A stretch of DNA of 64,000 bases from Micromonospora violae (GTDB lineage: Bacteria > Actinomycetota > Actinomycetes > Mycobacteriales > Micromonosporaceae): NCBI RefSeq assembly GCF_004217135.1, contig NZ_SHKK01000001.1, positions 2,232,001 through 2,296,000 of the forward strand, in the 5' to 3' direction. Shown piece after piece: positions 15,850-24,062 of the stretch. The position numbers and the translations under genes are program-made. The notes below the pieces were generated by a model. The model was not told the DNA's origin. It was given only the letters and a program-made list of their open reading frames with translations, and made no database searches. Position 1 is the stretch's first letter. Every line of letters begins with the position of its first letter.

Positions 15850-17208
15850 ATGGCGCGACCGGTGACGAACGCGGCGTTCGAAGGGCTGCTAATTGCCGCT
15901 GGCTACGGCACCGCGCACGCCGCTTTCGCTCGCCAGCTCAATCACGCCGGCCGCAACCAGGGCACCTGGCGGTACGACGCTGCCAGCGTCTACTGGTGGT
16001 TACGCGGTCGCCGGCCAGGCGAACACGTCCAGGCCGCCATGGCCGAGACGCTGACCCGCAAGCTCGGTCGCTCCGTCGCCGTCACGGAGCTGGGCTTCGG
16101 TGCGGCCGACACCATCGGAACGTGCGTCTATCCCGCGTCCGTCGGCGGCGCGATAGATACCGCCGAGCAGATCTGGACGAGGCTCGCCAAGCAGCTCAGC
16201 TCACAGGTCACCGGGCCGTTCGACAGCGGCAAAGCCCTACAGGCGGCACTCGGTTGGCGGTATGACCTACCCGACGAGTCGGCCAGTCGTAGCGGTCGAC
16301 AGCAAGTCACCCCCACCGACGTTCAGTCGCTGTACGGGCTGGCGGACCACTTCACCGACCTCGATCGGCGCCACGGCAGCGGCTCTCCGCGGACCCGTTC
16401 CCTCATGGCCGACTTCCTCGTACGCCAGGTCGCACCCATGCTGCACGGCACTTACACCGGAGCCGTGGGACGCGACCTCATGCGGGTAACCGCGACATTG
16501 TGCGGGCAGCTCGCCTTCATGTCCTACGACGCGGGCGACCATGCCACCGCCCAACAACACATGACCGTCGCCTTGCGGCTAGCCAAGGCCGCCGACGACC
16601 GCCTCTACGGCGCTCACCTGCTGGCCAACCTCGCCACCCAGGCCGTGCACCTGGGCCACTCCCGGGACGCGGCCCGGCTCGCCGAAGCGGCCATCGACGG
16701 GGCAGGGCGCGCGCCGGCCGCCGTGCTCGCTCGGCTGCACGCCACCGCCGCCACCGCTTACGGGCAGTCGGGCGAGCGACGTGGCTGCCAACTCGCGCTC
16801 GCCAGAGCCGAGCGTGCGCTCGGCCGCGCAGGCGCAACCCCCGGCCCACGCTGGGTCACCTACTTCAGCCCGGCCCACCTCGCCGGAGCCGCGTTGAGGT
16901 GCCTCGGCGACCTGCAGCTGTATTCGCAGGCCCTTAACCACGCTCCCGACGCTCTCACCCTTGCCAGCGAAAACACCCGAACGCGCGCCCTGCACACCGC
17001 TCTCCTCGCCGTGACTCTTGCCCGCGCCGGGGACACCGACGCCGCCTGCATCTGGGGTCGGAAGCTGGCACAGCACGCCTCGGATATCCATTCGGCACGT
17101 GTTCAACAGCGCGTCCGCGAACTGAGTGCGGCGCTCAGCCCTCAGCAGGCGTCGCCCCAGGTCAACGAGGTCCTGCGCAGCCTCGCGACCCTGCCGACAG
17201 CTGCGTAG
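15850..17208 (+). CDS. TPR-containing regulatory protein (NsdA-like)
   Basis: 452 residues. The N-terminal 80 residues (EGLLIAAGYGTAHAAFARQL, then WWLRGRRPGEHVQAAMAETL) resemble the non-canonical DNA-binding-like start of sporulation/antibiotic regulators such as Streptomyces NsdA; the rest is a series of alanine-rich helix pairs (DAGDHATAQQHMTVALRLAK; HLLANLATQAVHLGHSRDAA) consistent with TPR repeats. ATG at 15850 with a GGAGG 7 nt upstream. Divergent from the XRE regulator across phased repeats. Target unknown. Confidence 0.8.
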   Translation: MARPVTNAAFEGLLIAAGYGTAHAAFARQLNHAGRNQGTWRYDAASVYWWLRGRRPGEHVQAAMAETLTRKLGRSVAVTELGFGAADTIGTCVYPASVGGAIDTAEQIWTRLAKQLSSQVTGPFDSGKALQAALGWRYDLPDESASRSGRQQVTPTDVQSLYGLADHFTDLDRRHGSGSPRTRSLMADFLVRQVAPMLHGTYTGAVGRDLMRVTATLCGQLAFMSYDAGDHATAQQHMTVALRLAKAADDRLYGAHLLANLATQAVHLGHSRDAARLAEAAIDGAGRAPAAVLARLHATAATAYGQSGERRGCQLALARAERALGRAGATPGPRWVTYFSPAHLAGAALRCLGDLQLYSQALNHAPDALTLASENTRTRALHTALLAVTLARAGDTDAACIWGRKLAQHASDIHSARVQQRVRELSAALSPQQASPQVNEVLRSLATLPTAA

Positions 17209-17249
17209 CGCGAGAGCCCCACCTGGGCCCATCCGCTAGCGTCACCGAG

Positions 17250-17750
17250 GTGACCTGGACGGAGCCTGCCACGTGGTACGCCAACCTGGCTTCCTTCCAC
17301 GCCGCCGCTGCGGCCTTCATCACCGACCCGGTCGGCAACGTGCTGCTCGTCAAACCCACGTACCGCGACCACTGGGCCTTCCCCGGCGGCTATGTCGACG
17401 AGGGTGAGTACCCACATGATGCCTGCGCCCGTGAGGTCCGTGAAGAGTTGGGGATCTCCGTGGTGGTGGGTGACCTCCTCGTAGTGGACTGGGCACCGCC
17501 CGCCGGGCAGCGGCCACGCGCGATTGTCAGCTTCACGTTCGACTGCGGGTCCATCGCCAATCTCGATGGTCTCGATCTGCCGGGACAGGAGTTGGAGGGC
17601 GTCGCCTTCTTCTCGCCGCGAGAGGCCGAGCAGCGTCTTCCCGACAATGTCGCCGCACGAGTTCATGCGGCGATGAACGCCCGTGACCTACGCGCTCCGC
17701 TGTACCTTGCTGGCGGCTCGGTCATTTCACCCTTCTCCCGGCCGACATAA
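17250..17750 (+). CDS. Nudix hydrolase
   Basis: 166 residues. The complete Nudix box is GGYVDEGEYPHDACAREVRE followed by ELGI (G-x5-E-x7-RE-x2-EE-x-G). Nudix proteins hydrolyse nucleoside diphosphates linked to another group; the substrate is not evident. GTG start at 17250, 41 bp after the TPR regulator gene, possibly co-transcribed with it. Confidence 0.92.
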   Translation: MTWTEPATWYANLASFHAAAAAFITDPVGNVLLVKPTYRDHWAFPGGYVDEGEYPHDACAREVREELGISVVVGDLLVVDWAPPAGQRPRAIVSFTFDCGSIANLDGLDLPGQELEGVAFFSPREAEQRLPDNVAARVHAAMNARDLRAPLYLAGGSVISPFSRPT

Positions 17751-17819
17751 CCCCGTGACTGCAGGCAAAGGATCAGGACGTCGGCCTCCTGTGCCCTCTT
17801 GATCCGGCATGATGACGGG

Positions 17820-18344
17820 ATGCTGAAGCCTGCCACTCTTCGGTCGGTCCTGCCCGGTGACCTACTCCTCATGGAACGGCTGTGGCAGCTGTACCGGCAC
17901 GACCCGTCTGAGTTCCGGGACACATTGCCGGATGACGTCGGCCTGTTCACCCCTGGCCGGCTGCGGACCTACCTCCAGGACCCCGACAGCGCCGGCTACA
18001 TCATCTGTCGGGACACCCGACCCGTGGGCTTTGCATTTGTCTCCAACTTGAACATCCAGCCGCTGCGCATCGCCGAATTTTTCGTCGTGCGGGCTGTGCG
18101 CCGCTCGGGCGTCGGACGTCTCGCCGCCCAGCAGCTTTTCGCCAAACACCGAGGACACTGGGAGGTGCCATTCCAGGAAGAAAACCCTGGTGCCGCCCGC
18201 TTCTGGCGTCGGCTCGCCGCCGAGGTCTGCCCGACGGGTTACCGAGAGGAACGACGTGCTGTTCCCGGCAAACCGCACATCACTCCAGACACCTGGCTAC
18301 TACTGACGGAGCCGATGCCCGCGGTGATCGCCTCTTCGGTGTGA
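17820..18344 (+). CDS. GNAT family N-acetyltransferase
   Basis: 174 residues from the ATG at 17820 (a TTG at 17799 would add seven). The GNAT core is seen in YIICRDTRPVGFAFVSN, the strand IAEFFVVRAVRRSGVGRLAA with the acetyl-CoA loop RRSGVG, and PFQEENPGAARFWRRL. Substrate unknown. 69 bp after the Nudix gene, same strand. Confidence 0.88.
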   Translation: MLKPATLRSVLPGDLLLMERLWQLYRHDPSEFRDTLPDDVGLFTPGRLRTYLQDPDSAGYIICRDTRPVGFAFVSNLNIQPLRIAEFFVVRAVRRSGVGRLAAQQLFAKHRGHWEVPFQEENPGAARFWRRLAAEVCPTGYREERRAVPGKPHITPDTWLLLTEPMPAVIASSV

Positions 18345-18456
18345 AGGAACGATCGCCCGGCGATGAGCTGCGGGAGTAGCAGCGCTGAGCTGCCCGAATG
18401 GTCCACCAGCATCCATGGGCGTCCGGCCTTGGTCGCGTCCGTCGTCACCCAGTTGG

Positions 18457-19161
18457 TCACCCAACCCGACCGTCAGACGTTGAAGCGGAACTTAGACCGG
18501 CCGATTCGCGCAGCAGGGCGGGTAGGTCGCCAAGGGTAGCGAACGCACGTCCGCCCCAGCTCGGATCGGTGTCGTTGTGCTCAGTGGTACGAAGCACGTT
18601 CATACCGACCGCTGCCGCGCCGGCCAGTTCGCCGTCTGCGCCGTCACCGACGAAGACGCACTCTGCCGGCGCGACGCCCAACCGCTCAGCGGCAATGCGA
18701 TAGATCGCCGGGTGGGGCTTGGCCAGTCCGACTTCGCAGGAGAAGACCGCGACGTCGAAGCGGCGGGCAAGAGGGCTTTGCGGCCATGCCTCGGCGGTCT
18801 CCGAGGTGGCGTTGCTGATAAGGGCCAGCGAACGCCCGTCGTCGCGCAGCGCGTCAAGCACGTCCAGGGTGGCGGTCGAGACAGTACCCAGCACCCGACG
18901 CGCGAGGGCTCGCCGATGTCCACCGGCCCGTGTCACCTGTTCGTCGGTTGGCGTGCCGCCAAGGCGTCCGGCGAGAATGCGGACGGTCTCCTCCACGTCC
19001 CACCGGACCAGCCGGTCACGCCAGGTGGCGTGGTACGCGGCGACCAGCGCGGCCGGAGCCACCCCGACCACGAGCGCCATCTCGCCAACTACCCGGTCAC
19101 GCTCGTCATCGGCACCGTGAACCAGGGTATGGAAGAGGTCGAAGATCACCGGTCGGGACAT
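18457..19161 (-). CDS. HAD-superfamily hydrolase
   Basis: 234 residues. HAD motif I in VIFDLFHTLVHG: nucleophile Asp, but the usual second Asp (DxD) is replaced by DLF, as in haloacid dehalogenase and phosphonatase-like branches. Motif II is LALISNATS, motif III K in LAKPHPAIY and motif IV FVGDGADGE. Monomeric cytosolic phosphatase or dehalogenase; substrate unknown. Divergent from nothing close; 112 bp of sequence without features separates it from the GNAT gene. Confidence 0.88.
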   Translation of the reverse strand: MSRPVIFDLFHTLVHGADDERDRVVGEMALVVGVAPAALVAAYHATWRDRLVRWDVEETVRILAGRLGGTPTDEQVTRAGGHRRALARRVLGTVSTATLDVLDALRDDGRSLALISNATSETAEAWPQSPLARRFDVAVFSCEVGLAKPHPAIYRIAAERLGVAPAECVFVGDGADGELAGAAAVGMNVLRTTEHNDTDPSWGGRAFATLGDLPALLRESAGLSSASTSDGRVG

Positions 19162-19281
19162 GTGCGGATCCTACTGAGATCGTCGCCGCTCTCACTCTGC
19201 TTGCCCTCCCTCGGGGCTGACCGGGCCACAATGACGTGGACCTTGGCGAGGTGCGGCTTGCGCCCGTTCGATGAGATGGAC

Positions 19282-19306
19282 GGCCGCCGGTCGGCGTCCG
19301 GCGGCC
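19282..19306. terminator. Hairpin after secreted glycosidase gene
   Basis: GGCCGCCGG-tcggcgt-CCGGCGGCC, 9-bp perfect stem, 12 bp beyond the stop of the minus-strand GH gene. Likely its terminator. Confidence 0.55.
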
Positions 19307-19318
19307 GCCCACGTCCAA

Positions 19319-21697
19319 TCAGCTGGCGTAGACCTCGAGCGTCGACAACTGCCCAGCCGGCCACCCCGTGTTACCCGTGACGGTGATCCGCACGTAGCGG
19401 GTCTGAGCTGCGGTGAAGGTCAGCGCCACCTCATTGCCAGTCGCCGGGTCGAAGGTCCGCCCGGCCGAGCCGACGAGCGTGCTGAAGCTTCCCCCGTCGG
19501 CACTCCCCTGCACCAACAAGGTCTGCGTCCGCGTGGCCCAGGCCGATGATGGCGGCAGCTTCAGCACCACCCGCCCGACCGTGCGCGACGCACCCAGGTC
19601 GACCTGGACCCACTGCGGGAACGCGTTGTTGGCGCTCTCCCAGTAGCTGTTCGCGTCACCGTCGACCACGTTGCCCGACCCGTAGCTCTGGACATGACTG
19701 CTCTCCGACGTCGGTCGACCCCGGGCGAGGTCCGCGTTGGCTGCGGCGTCCGTAGTGACGGTGACCGCGTTGGACGCGCCGGAGGTGTTGCCGGCGGCGT
19801 CGCGCGCGACGACCGTGAACGTGTACGCGGTGGACGGGCTGAGCCCGCTCACCGTCGCCGTGGTGCCGGTGACGGTGGCGACCACAGTGCCGCCCTGGCG
19901 TACCTGGTAGCCGGTCACCCTGGTGTCGTCCGTGGAGGCCGTCCAGGTCAGGGACACGCTCGTCGAGGTCTTGCCGGTGACGGTGAGGCCGCTCGGCGCG
20001 GTCGGTGGGTTGTCCGGGACGGTGCTGCCGGCGTACACCTCGACTTTGGCGAGCTGGCCCGCCGGCCAGCCGGTGTTGCCGGCGATGCTGAGCCGGACGT
20101 AGCGGGTGGTGGTGGTCGTCAGGGTGCGGGTGACGGTGTTGCCGGTGCCCGGGTCGAAGGTGTACGCGGAGGCCGCGGCGATGGTCGAGAAGGAGTCGCC
20201 GTCGACGCTGCCCTGCACGGTGATGGTCTGGGTGCGTGCGCCCCAGCCGGCGGGCAGCCGCACCACCAGCTTGTTGACCTGGTGGCTGGCGCCGAGGTCG
20301 ACCTGCCACCAGTGGGGGAACGCGCCGTTGGTGCTCTCCCAGTAGCTGCCGGCATCGGAGTCCACCGCGTTCGACGCCAGGAACGGGCCGTTCTGGCTGC
20401 TGGCCGAGGTGGACCGGCCGGCGGCGAGGTCGCTGCCGGTCGGGGGTGGGGTGCCGACCATCGGCGGTGTGGGGCGGACGGCGGTGAGGGCGAGTTGACC
20501 CTTGAGCATCCGGCCGCCGTCGGCGGTGATCCGCAGGTAGTAGTCGGCGGAGCAGGCGACGCCGTCCTCGTCCAGGGCCCGGATGTTCGCGCCGGCCGGG
20601 GTGGTGGCCTGGGTCTCGGACGTCTTGGCGATCTGGTTGCCCTCGTTGTACTCGTCGAACATGGACACGTAGAGGCCCTGGGAGCCGAGCCGGACCATGT
20701 TGTAGATGTGCCGCCAGTAGAAGTCGCCGTGCCGGCGGTGCCCTCCGGCGAGGTCGCCGGGCATCACGCAGGGCAGGTAGTCGATGCCGTGCGCCGCGCA
20801 GTCGGCCAGGTCGCCGATGTTGACGTTGTGGTAGTACGAGTCAAGGCCCTCCAGGGTGGTGGTCCGGTAGACCATCCACGGTGAGATCGCGTGGAAGGCG
20901 TGGTAGACGTCGAGGAAGCCGGGGCGGGAGTCCTCGATGCCCTGCCGCCACCAGGTGGGCACGCCGCCGATGACGTAGCAGCCCTGCGCCTTGAACCAGT
21001 TGACGACCTCCAGGCAGGGCCCGGGGGTGAAGGGGCGGCTGGGCTCGCTGAAGCCGAAGCCCCAGATGCAGACGACGGGTTTGCCGTTCTGTCGGGCGTA
21101 CGCCGACGACGCGGTGTGCGCCACCATCTTCGTCGTCCAGTCGGTCTTGATCTCCGACTGGAAGCTCAGCCAGTCGGTGACGTCGTACATGATGTAGAAC
21201 TTGCGGCCGTGGCGTTCGGCGGCGGAGCGCACCTTCTGTGCCATCGCGTCGCGGGTCGGGCCCTCGTCGCCCATCGGGTTGAACCGTTGCAGCGCGGCGG
21301 TGTCGCAGCCGTACTCCTGCATCCAGCGGAAGTGGGTGTCCACCGTCTGCTGGTCGTACGAGGAGAAGAGGGTGGCTGCCTGGCCGTTGCCCAGGTTGGG
21401 GTACGCGGTGGGATAGCTGCGCGTGTACTCGCGCGTGTCCGGCCAGGACACGATTGTGGTGTTGGCGGGCGACGGCGGCTGGAACCGGTCGCGGCCCCAG
21501 TGCCACCACCCGCCGATCGGCGCCCCGTCGCCGGGGGCGCTGAACCAGCCCTGGTAGCCGACGGTCACCTTGCCGACCACGTCCCCCGGAGGGCTGGCGG
21601 CGTGCGCCGGGCGGGCGAACAGCTCAGTGGTGGAGGCTGCGGCGAGGGCGGACCCGGCCAGCACCGATGTGACGAACCTGCGGCGGGACACCGCCAT
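19319..21697 (-). CDS. Secreted GH99-like glycosidase with two F5/8-type (CBM32) domains and a fibronectin III domain
   Basis: 792 residues. A Tat signal (SRRRFVTSVLAGSALAAAS, cleavage after AHA) leads the protein to the cell surface or medium. Residues about 40-400 form a GH71/GH99-like catalytic domain (VGYQGWFSAPGDGAPIGGWW, FDEYNEGNQIAKTSE). Then come a discoidin-type domain (ASSQNGPFLASNAVDSDAGS), a FnIII module (PPTAPSGLTVTGKTSTSVSL) and a second discoidin-type domain, very similar to the first. Families of this type cut alpha-mannan or related glycans; exact specificity is unknown. ATG at 21697 has AAGGAG 8 nt upstream and is preferred over the GTG three codons earlier. Confidence 0.88.
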   Translation of the reverse strand: MAVSRRRFVTSVLAGSALAAASTTELFARPAHAASPPGDVVGKVTVGYQGWFSAPGDGAPIGGWWHWGRDRFQPPSPANTTIVSWPDTREYTRSYPTAYPNLGNGQAATLFSSYDQQTVDTHFRWMQEYGCDTAALQRFNPMGDEGPTRDAMAQKVRSAAERHGRKFYIMYDVTDWLSFQSEIKTDWTTKMVAHTASSAYARQNGKPVVCIWGFGFSEPSRPFTPGPCLEVVNWFKAQGCYVIGGVPTWWRQGIEDSRPGFLDVYHAFHAISPWMVYRTTTLEGLDSYYHNVNIGDLADCAAHGIDYLPCVMPGDLAGGHRRHGDFYWRHIYNMVRLGSQGLYVSMFDEYNEGNQIAKTSETQATTPAGANIRALDEDGVACSADYYLRITADGGRMLKGQLALTAVRPTPPMVGTPPPTGSDLAAGRSTSASSQNGPFLASNAVDSDAGSYWESTNGAFPHWWQVDLGASHQVNKLVVRLPAGWGARTQTITVQGSVDGDSFSTIAAASAYTFDPGTGNTVTRTLTTTTTRYVRLSIAGNTGWPAGQLAKVEVYAGSTVPDNPPTAPSGLTVTGKTSTSVSLTWTASTDDTRVTGYQVRQGGTVVATVTGTTATVSGLSPSTAYTFTVVARDAAGNTSGASNAVTVTTDAAANADLARGRPTSESSHVQSYGSGNVVDGDANSYWESANNAFPQWVQVDLGASRTVGRVVLKLPPSSAWATRTQTLLVQGSADGGSFSTLVGSAGRTFDPATGNEVALTFTAAQTRYVRITVTGNTGWPAGQLSTLEVYAS

Positions 21698-21784
21698 GAC
21701 GACCACTCCTTCTTCGACGGAAGGGATTGACGGCCATCGTGGCAGCAGTGGATGCCGACCCGCAAGAGTCAGACTGATCGATGA

Positions 21785-21809
21785 AATTTCCGATCAGGTG
21801 ACGGAAATT
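21785..21809. promoter_or_regulatory. Inverted repeat AATTTCCG-N9-CGGAAATT upstream of glycosidase
   Basis: Perfect 8-bp arms in the otherwise GC-rich 180-bp gap, 88 bp before the glycosidase ATG. A likely operator for a regulator of secreted carbohydrate enzymes; the regulator is not identified here. Confidence 0.5.
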
Positions 21810-21841
21810 GCGGGCTGTCGGTGCGGAGGGGCAATTGGTTG

Positions 21842-21874
21842 GCGGGGCCGGAGCCGCTCTGGCTCCGGCCCCGC
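21842..21874. terminator. Strong hairpin after YeiH-type exporter gene
   Basis: 14-bp perfect stem (gcggggccggagcc and complement) with a 5-nt loop gctct, 5 bp beyond the minus-strand stop at 21879. Confidence 0.7.
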
Positions 21875-21878
21875 ACAG

Positions 21879-23084
21879 TCAGGCGGAGAAGTTGCGGAAC
21901 AACAGGGACGCCAGGCCCAGCGCCAACGCCAGGTTGAACACGGTGGCGCTGGCGAACACCGCCACCGGCCGCCAACCCGCCTCCCGCAGCGACGCGACCC
22001 GGACCTCCAGGCCGATGCTGACGAAGGCCAGGATCAGGAACCAGACGCGCAGGTCGTTGACGATGGCGATGGTGGCCTTGCCGTCCGCGCCCGCCGCGTC
22101 GAGGTACCAGGTGGCGATGACCGAGGCCGCGATGAAGCCCAGGACGAACTTCGGGAACCGCGTCCACAGCTCACCGAGGCCCGGTCGGGCCGCGCCGGGC
22201 CGTCGTTCCACCCGCAGGGTGAAGTACGCGGTGAGCGCGACCGCCACCACACCCATCAGGGCGTTCTGGGTGACCTTGACGATGCTGGCGATCTGGAGCG
22301 CCTCCTCACCGGCGAGCGCTCCCGCGGCGGTGACCGCGGCCGTGGTGTCGATGTTGCCACCGATCCAGGCGCCGGCCACCGCGTCGGAGAGCCCGAACAC
22401 GTCGGCCAGCCAGGGCAGGATGAAGATGGACGGCAGCGCGAAGACGATGACCAGACTCGCCGTGTAGGCCAACTGCTCGCGGCGCGCCCGCACCGCCCCG
22501 GCGGCGGCGATCGCCGCGCTGACCCCGCAGATCGACACCGCCGACGCGAGCAGCGCCCGCAGCCTGTCGTCGAGGCCGAACCTGCCGGCCAACCACCAGG
22601 TGAACAGGAAGACCCCGCTGATCAGCAGGATCGCCTGGGCGATCGCCGGGCCGGCGGCGCTGGCGATGACGGCCAGGTTGATCGACGCCCCGAGCAGCAC
22701 CAGACCGGTCTTGATGAAGAACTCGGTCCGGAACGCAGCGGCGATCCGGTCCCGCCACCCGAGCAGGGTGACGGCGACGTTGCCGAGCAGGCCGAGCAGG
22801 ATCGCGTAGACCGGGTACTCGATCGCCGCTCCGATGTCCTCGACGGCGGTGCCCTCGGCCCAGGCTGGGACGTTCTGCTCCAGGTAGCGGGTGAGCGCGG
22901 CGAGCCCGACCACGATCAGCAGGCCGAGCGCGGTCCAGGCCCAGAACGCCCCGGTACGCGGCACGCTGGTCGGCTCGGCGGGCCCGGCGGTGGTTGAGGA
23001 CCCGCTGGGCTCGACCACCTCGTCGGCGGGGGTGGCGTCGGTCGTGCGGGCTGCACTGTTTGTGCGGGTCGCGTCGGCGGTCAT
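21879..23084 (-). CDS. YeiH/Cons_hypoth698 family membrane protein (putative sulfate exporter)
   Basis: 401 residues, about ten transmembrane helices after a hydrophilic N-terminal 45 residues. Family stretches: FRTEFFIKTGLVLLGASINL, SVSICGVSAAIAAAGAVRA, GAWIGGNIDTTAAVTAAGAL and IVKVTQNALMGVVAV. The family is annotated as sulfate exporter by homology only; the substrate is not proven. ATG at 23084 overlaps the stop of a 48-residue membrane protein gene by one base (TGATG), so both are coupled. The longer frame to 23408 is read-through of the leader region. Confidence 0.9.
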   Translation of the reverse strand: MTADATRTNSAARTTDATPADEVVEPSGSSTTAGPAEPTSVPRTGAFWAWTALGLLIVVGLAALTRYLEQNVPAWAEGTAVEDIGAAIEYPVYAILLGLLGNVAVTLLGWRDRIAAAFRTEFFIKTGLVLLGASINLAVIASAAGPAIAQAILLISGVFLFTWWLAGRFGLDDRLRALLASAVSICGVSAAIAAAGAVRARREQLAYTASLVIVFALPSIFILPWLADVFGLSDAVAGAWIGGNIDTTAAVTAAGALAGEEALQIASIVKVTQNALMGVVAVALTAYFTLRVERRPGAARPGLGELWTRFPKFVLGFIAASVIATWYLDAAGADGKATIAIVNDLRVWFLILAFVSIGLEVRVASLREAGWRPVAVFASATVFNLALALGLASLLFRNFSA

Positions 23085-23230
23085 CAGGGCACCAGCCCGG
23101 CGGGGATGGCACCGAGCAGGACGAGGGCGAGCAGGGCCAGGCCGAGGATGGTCGCCACCCAGTCCTCGTTGAAGGCGAGCCGGGACTCGCCGGCTGTCGG
23201 TGGGGTGGACGGTGACTGGTCGGATGTCAT
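23084..23230 (-). CDS. 48-residue single-span membrane protein upstream of YeiH-type exporter
   Basis: Starts MTSDQSPSTPPTAGESRL, then AFNEDWVATILG and a hydrophobic span LALLALVLLGAIPAGLVP to the end. The NEDWVATILGLAL pattern resembles small subunits or N-terminal segments that accompany YeiH-like proteins, as far as I recall. The stop overlaps the exporter ATG. Ribosome site is weak (GGAG about 10 nt upstream). Probably a partner subunit of the exporter; this is inference. Confidence 0.72.
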   Translation of the reverse strand: MTSDQSPSTPPTAGESRLAFNEDWVATILGLALLALVLLGAIPAGLVP

Positions 23231-23250
23231 GGCGTACTCCATGGTCGTGA

Positions 23251-23275
23251 ACCGATCCGGCCAGGCCGGATCGGT
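23251..23275 (-). promoter_or_regulatory. Hairpin between leader peptide and structural genes (attenuator candidate)
   Basis: accgatccggcc-a-ggccggatcggt: perfect 12-bp arms with a single central base. In the transcript it comes 36 nt after the leader stop codon and 20 nt before the ATG of the 48-residue protein, the classical place for an attenuator or a ribosome-site sequestering stem. Confidence 0.6.
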
Positions 23276-23311
23276 CGAAGGTGCGGTGCGGAGGATGCGG
23301 GGCTGCGGTGC

Positions 23312-23404
23312 TCAGTCGGTGGCCGGTGCGCCCGGACAGAGCTCGCTGGCGGTCCGCATCAGGTCGACGACCCGACGCAAGGTGAGGAGCGGACCAACCG
23401 ACAT
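23312..23404 (-). CDS. 30-residue leader peptide (sulfur-gene type)
   Basis: MSVGPLLTLRRVVDLMRT followed by ASELCPGAPATD. It matches the pattern of actinobacterial putative leader peptides (LLTxRRxVDLxRxAS with a cysteine shortly after) found in front of sulfur assimilation and sulfonate genes, as I recall them. A purine-rich AGGTGA abuts the ATG, so translation may start on a very short leader. It is followed by a 12-bp hairpin and the exporter operon. Cysteine-responsive control is inference. Confidence 0.65.
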   Translation of the reverse strand: MSVGPLLTLRRVVDLMRTASELCPGAPATD

Positions 23405-23415
23405 TCACCTATTTT

Positions 23416-23432
23416 CCTACCGGCACGATAGG
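23416..23432 (-). promoter_or_regulatory. Second copy of 17-bp dyad CCTAY-N7-RTAGG
   Basis: On the minus strand: cctatcgtgccggtagg, 11 bp upstream of the leader-peptide ATG, in an AT-rich island. Identical to the ssu copy (6035-6051) at 13 of 17 positions including both arms. Confidence 0.5.
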
Positions 23433-23557
23433 AATTCAAGGGCATTGACGTGGATTCTCCCCGTGCCCTGGCACGGACCGTCGCAGCCGGGCGCCATGGC
23501 ACGGGCCCCGGGCATCGGACCGCCGGGTGAGAATGGTCGGTGATGCGGGAGGCGCCG

Positions 23558-24037
23558 ATGCGGATCGACTCACTGCCCCACCTGGACGAACACACCACGC
23601 TCGTCGCGGCGACGCCCGATGAGGTCTGGCCGCACCTCGCCGACGTCGTCGAAGCGACGTTCTCGCGACCCGGCATGACCGGGTACGCCCGCCTGGTGGG
23701 CGCCGCCGACCCCGTCACGTCCGGGCCCCGACCACTCACCGAGGGCTCAACATTTCCCGGGTTCCACGTCGCCACCGCGATCCCCGGCCAGGAACTGGCC
23801 CTGCGCGGCAGTCATCGGTTCTCGACCTACGCGCTGATCTTCCGCCTCGACGCGGAGGGTCCAGCCCGGTCCCGGCTGCGAGCCGAGACCCGAGCGGTCT
23901 TCCCCGGCCTGGCCGGCGGCCTCTACCGGCACCTGCTGCTCAGATCGGGCGGTCACGTCCTCGGCGTGCGACGCATGCTCACGGCGGTCCGCCGCCGATC
24001 CGAACAGGCTCCGCCGTCCGACGCGACGAGTTCGTGA
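23558..24037 (+). CDS. SRPBCC-like protein of unknown function
   Basis: 159 residues. ATG at 23558 has GGGAGG 6 nt upstream and is chosen over two earlier in-frame starts. The order of elements, TLVAATPDEVWPHLADVV, then a GSTFPGFHVATAIPGQELAL strand pair, GSHRFSTYALIFRLD and a C-terminal helix, fits a small START/SRPBCC ligand-binding fold. It is basic at the C-terminus. No catalytic motif. Convergent with the hydrolase at 24063. Confidence 0.75.
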   Translation: MRIDSLPHLDEHTTLVAATPDEVWPHLADVVEATFSRPGMTGYARLVGAADPVTSGPRPLTEGSTFPGFHVATAIPGQELALRGSHRFSTYALIFRLDAEGPARSRLRAETRAVFPGLAGGLYRHLLLRSGGHVLGVRRMLTAVRRRSEQAPPSDATSS

Positions 24038-24062
24038 TCCCGGCCGCACACCGACACTCCGT

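Noticed and set aside
23085..23408. YeiH-type exporter as a 509-residue protein starting at 23408
   Set aside because: The extra N-terminus overlaps, in another frame, a leader peptide, a perfect hairpin and a 48-residue ORF that is coupled to the exporter ATG.
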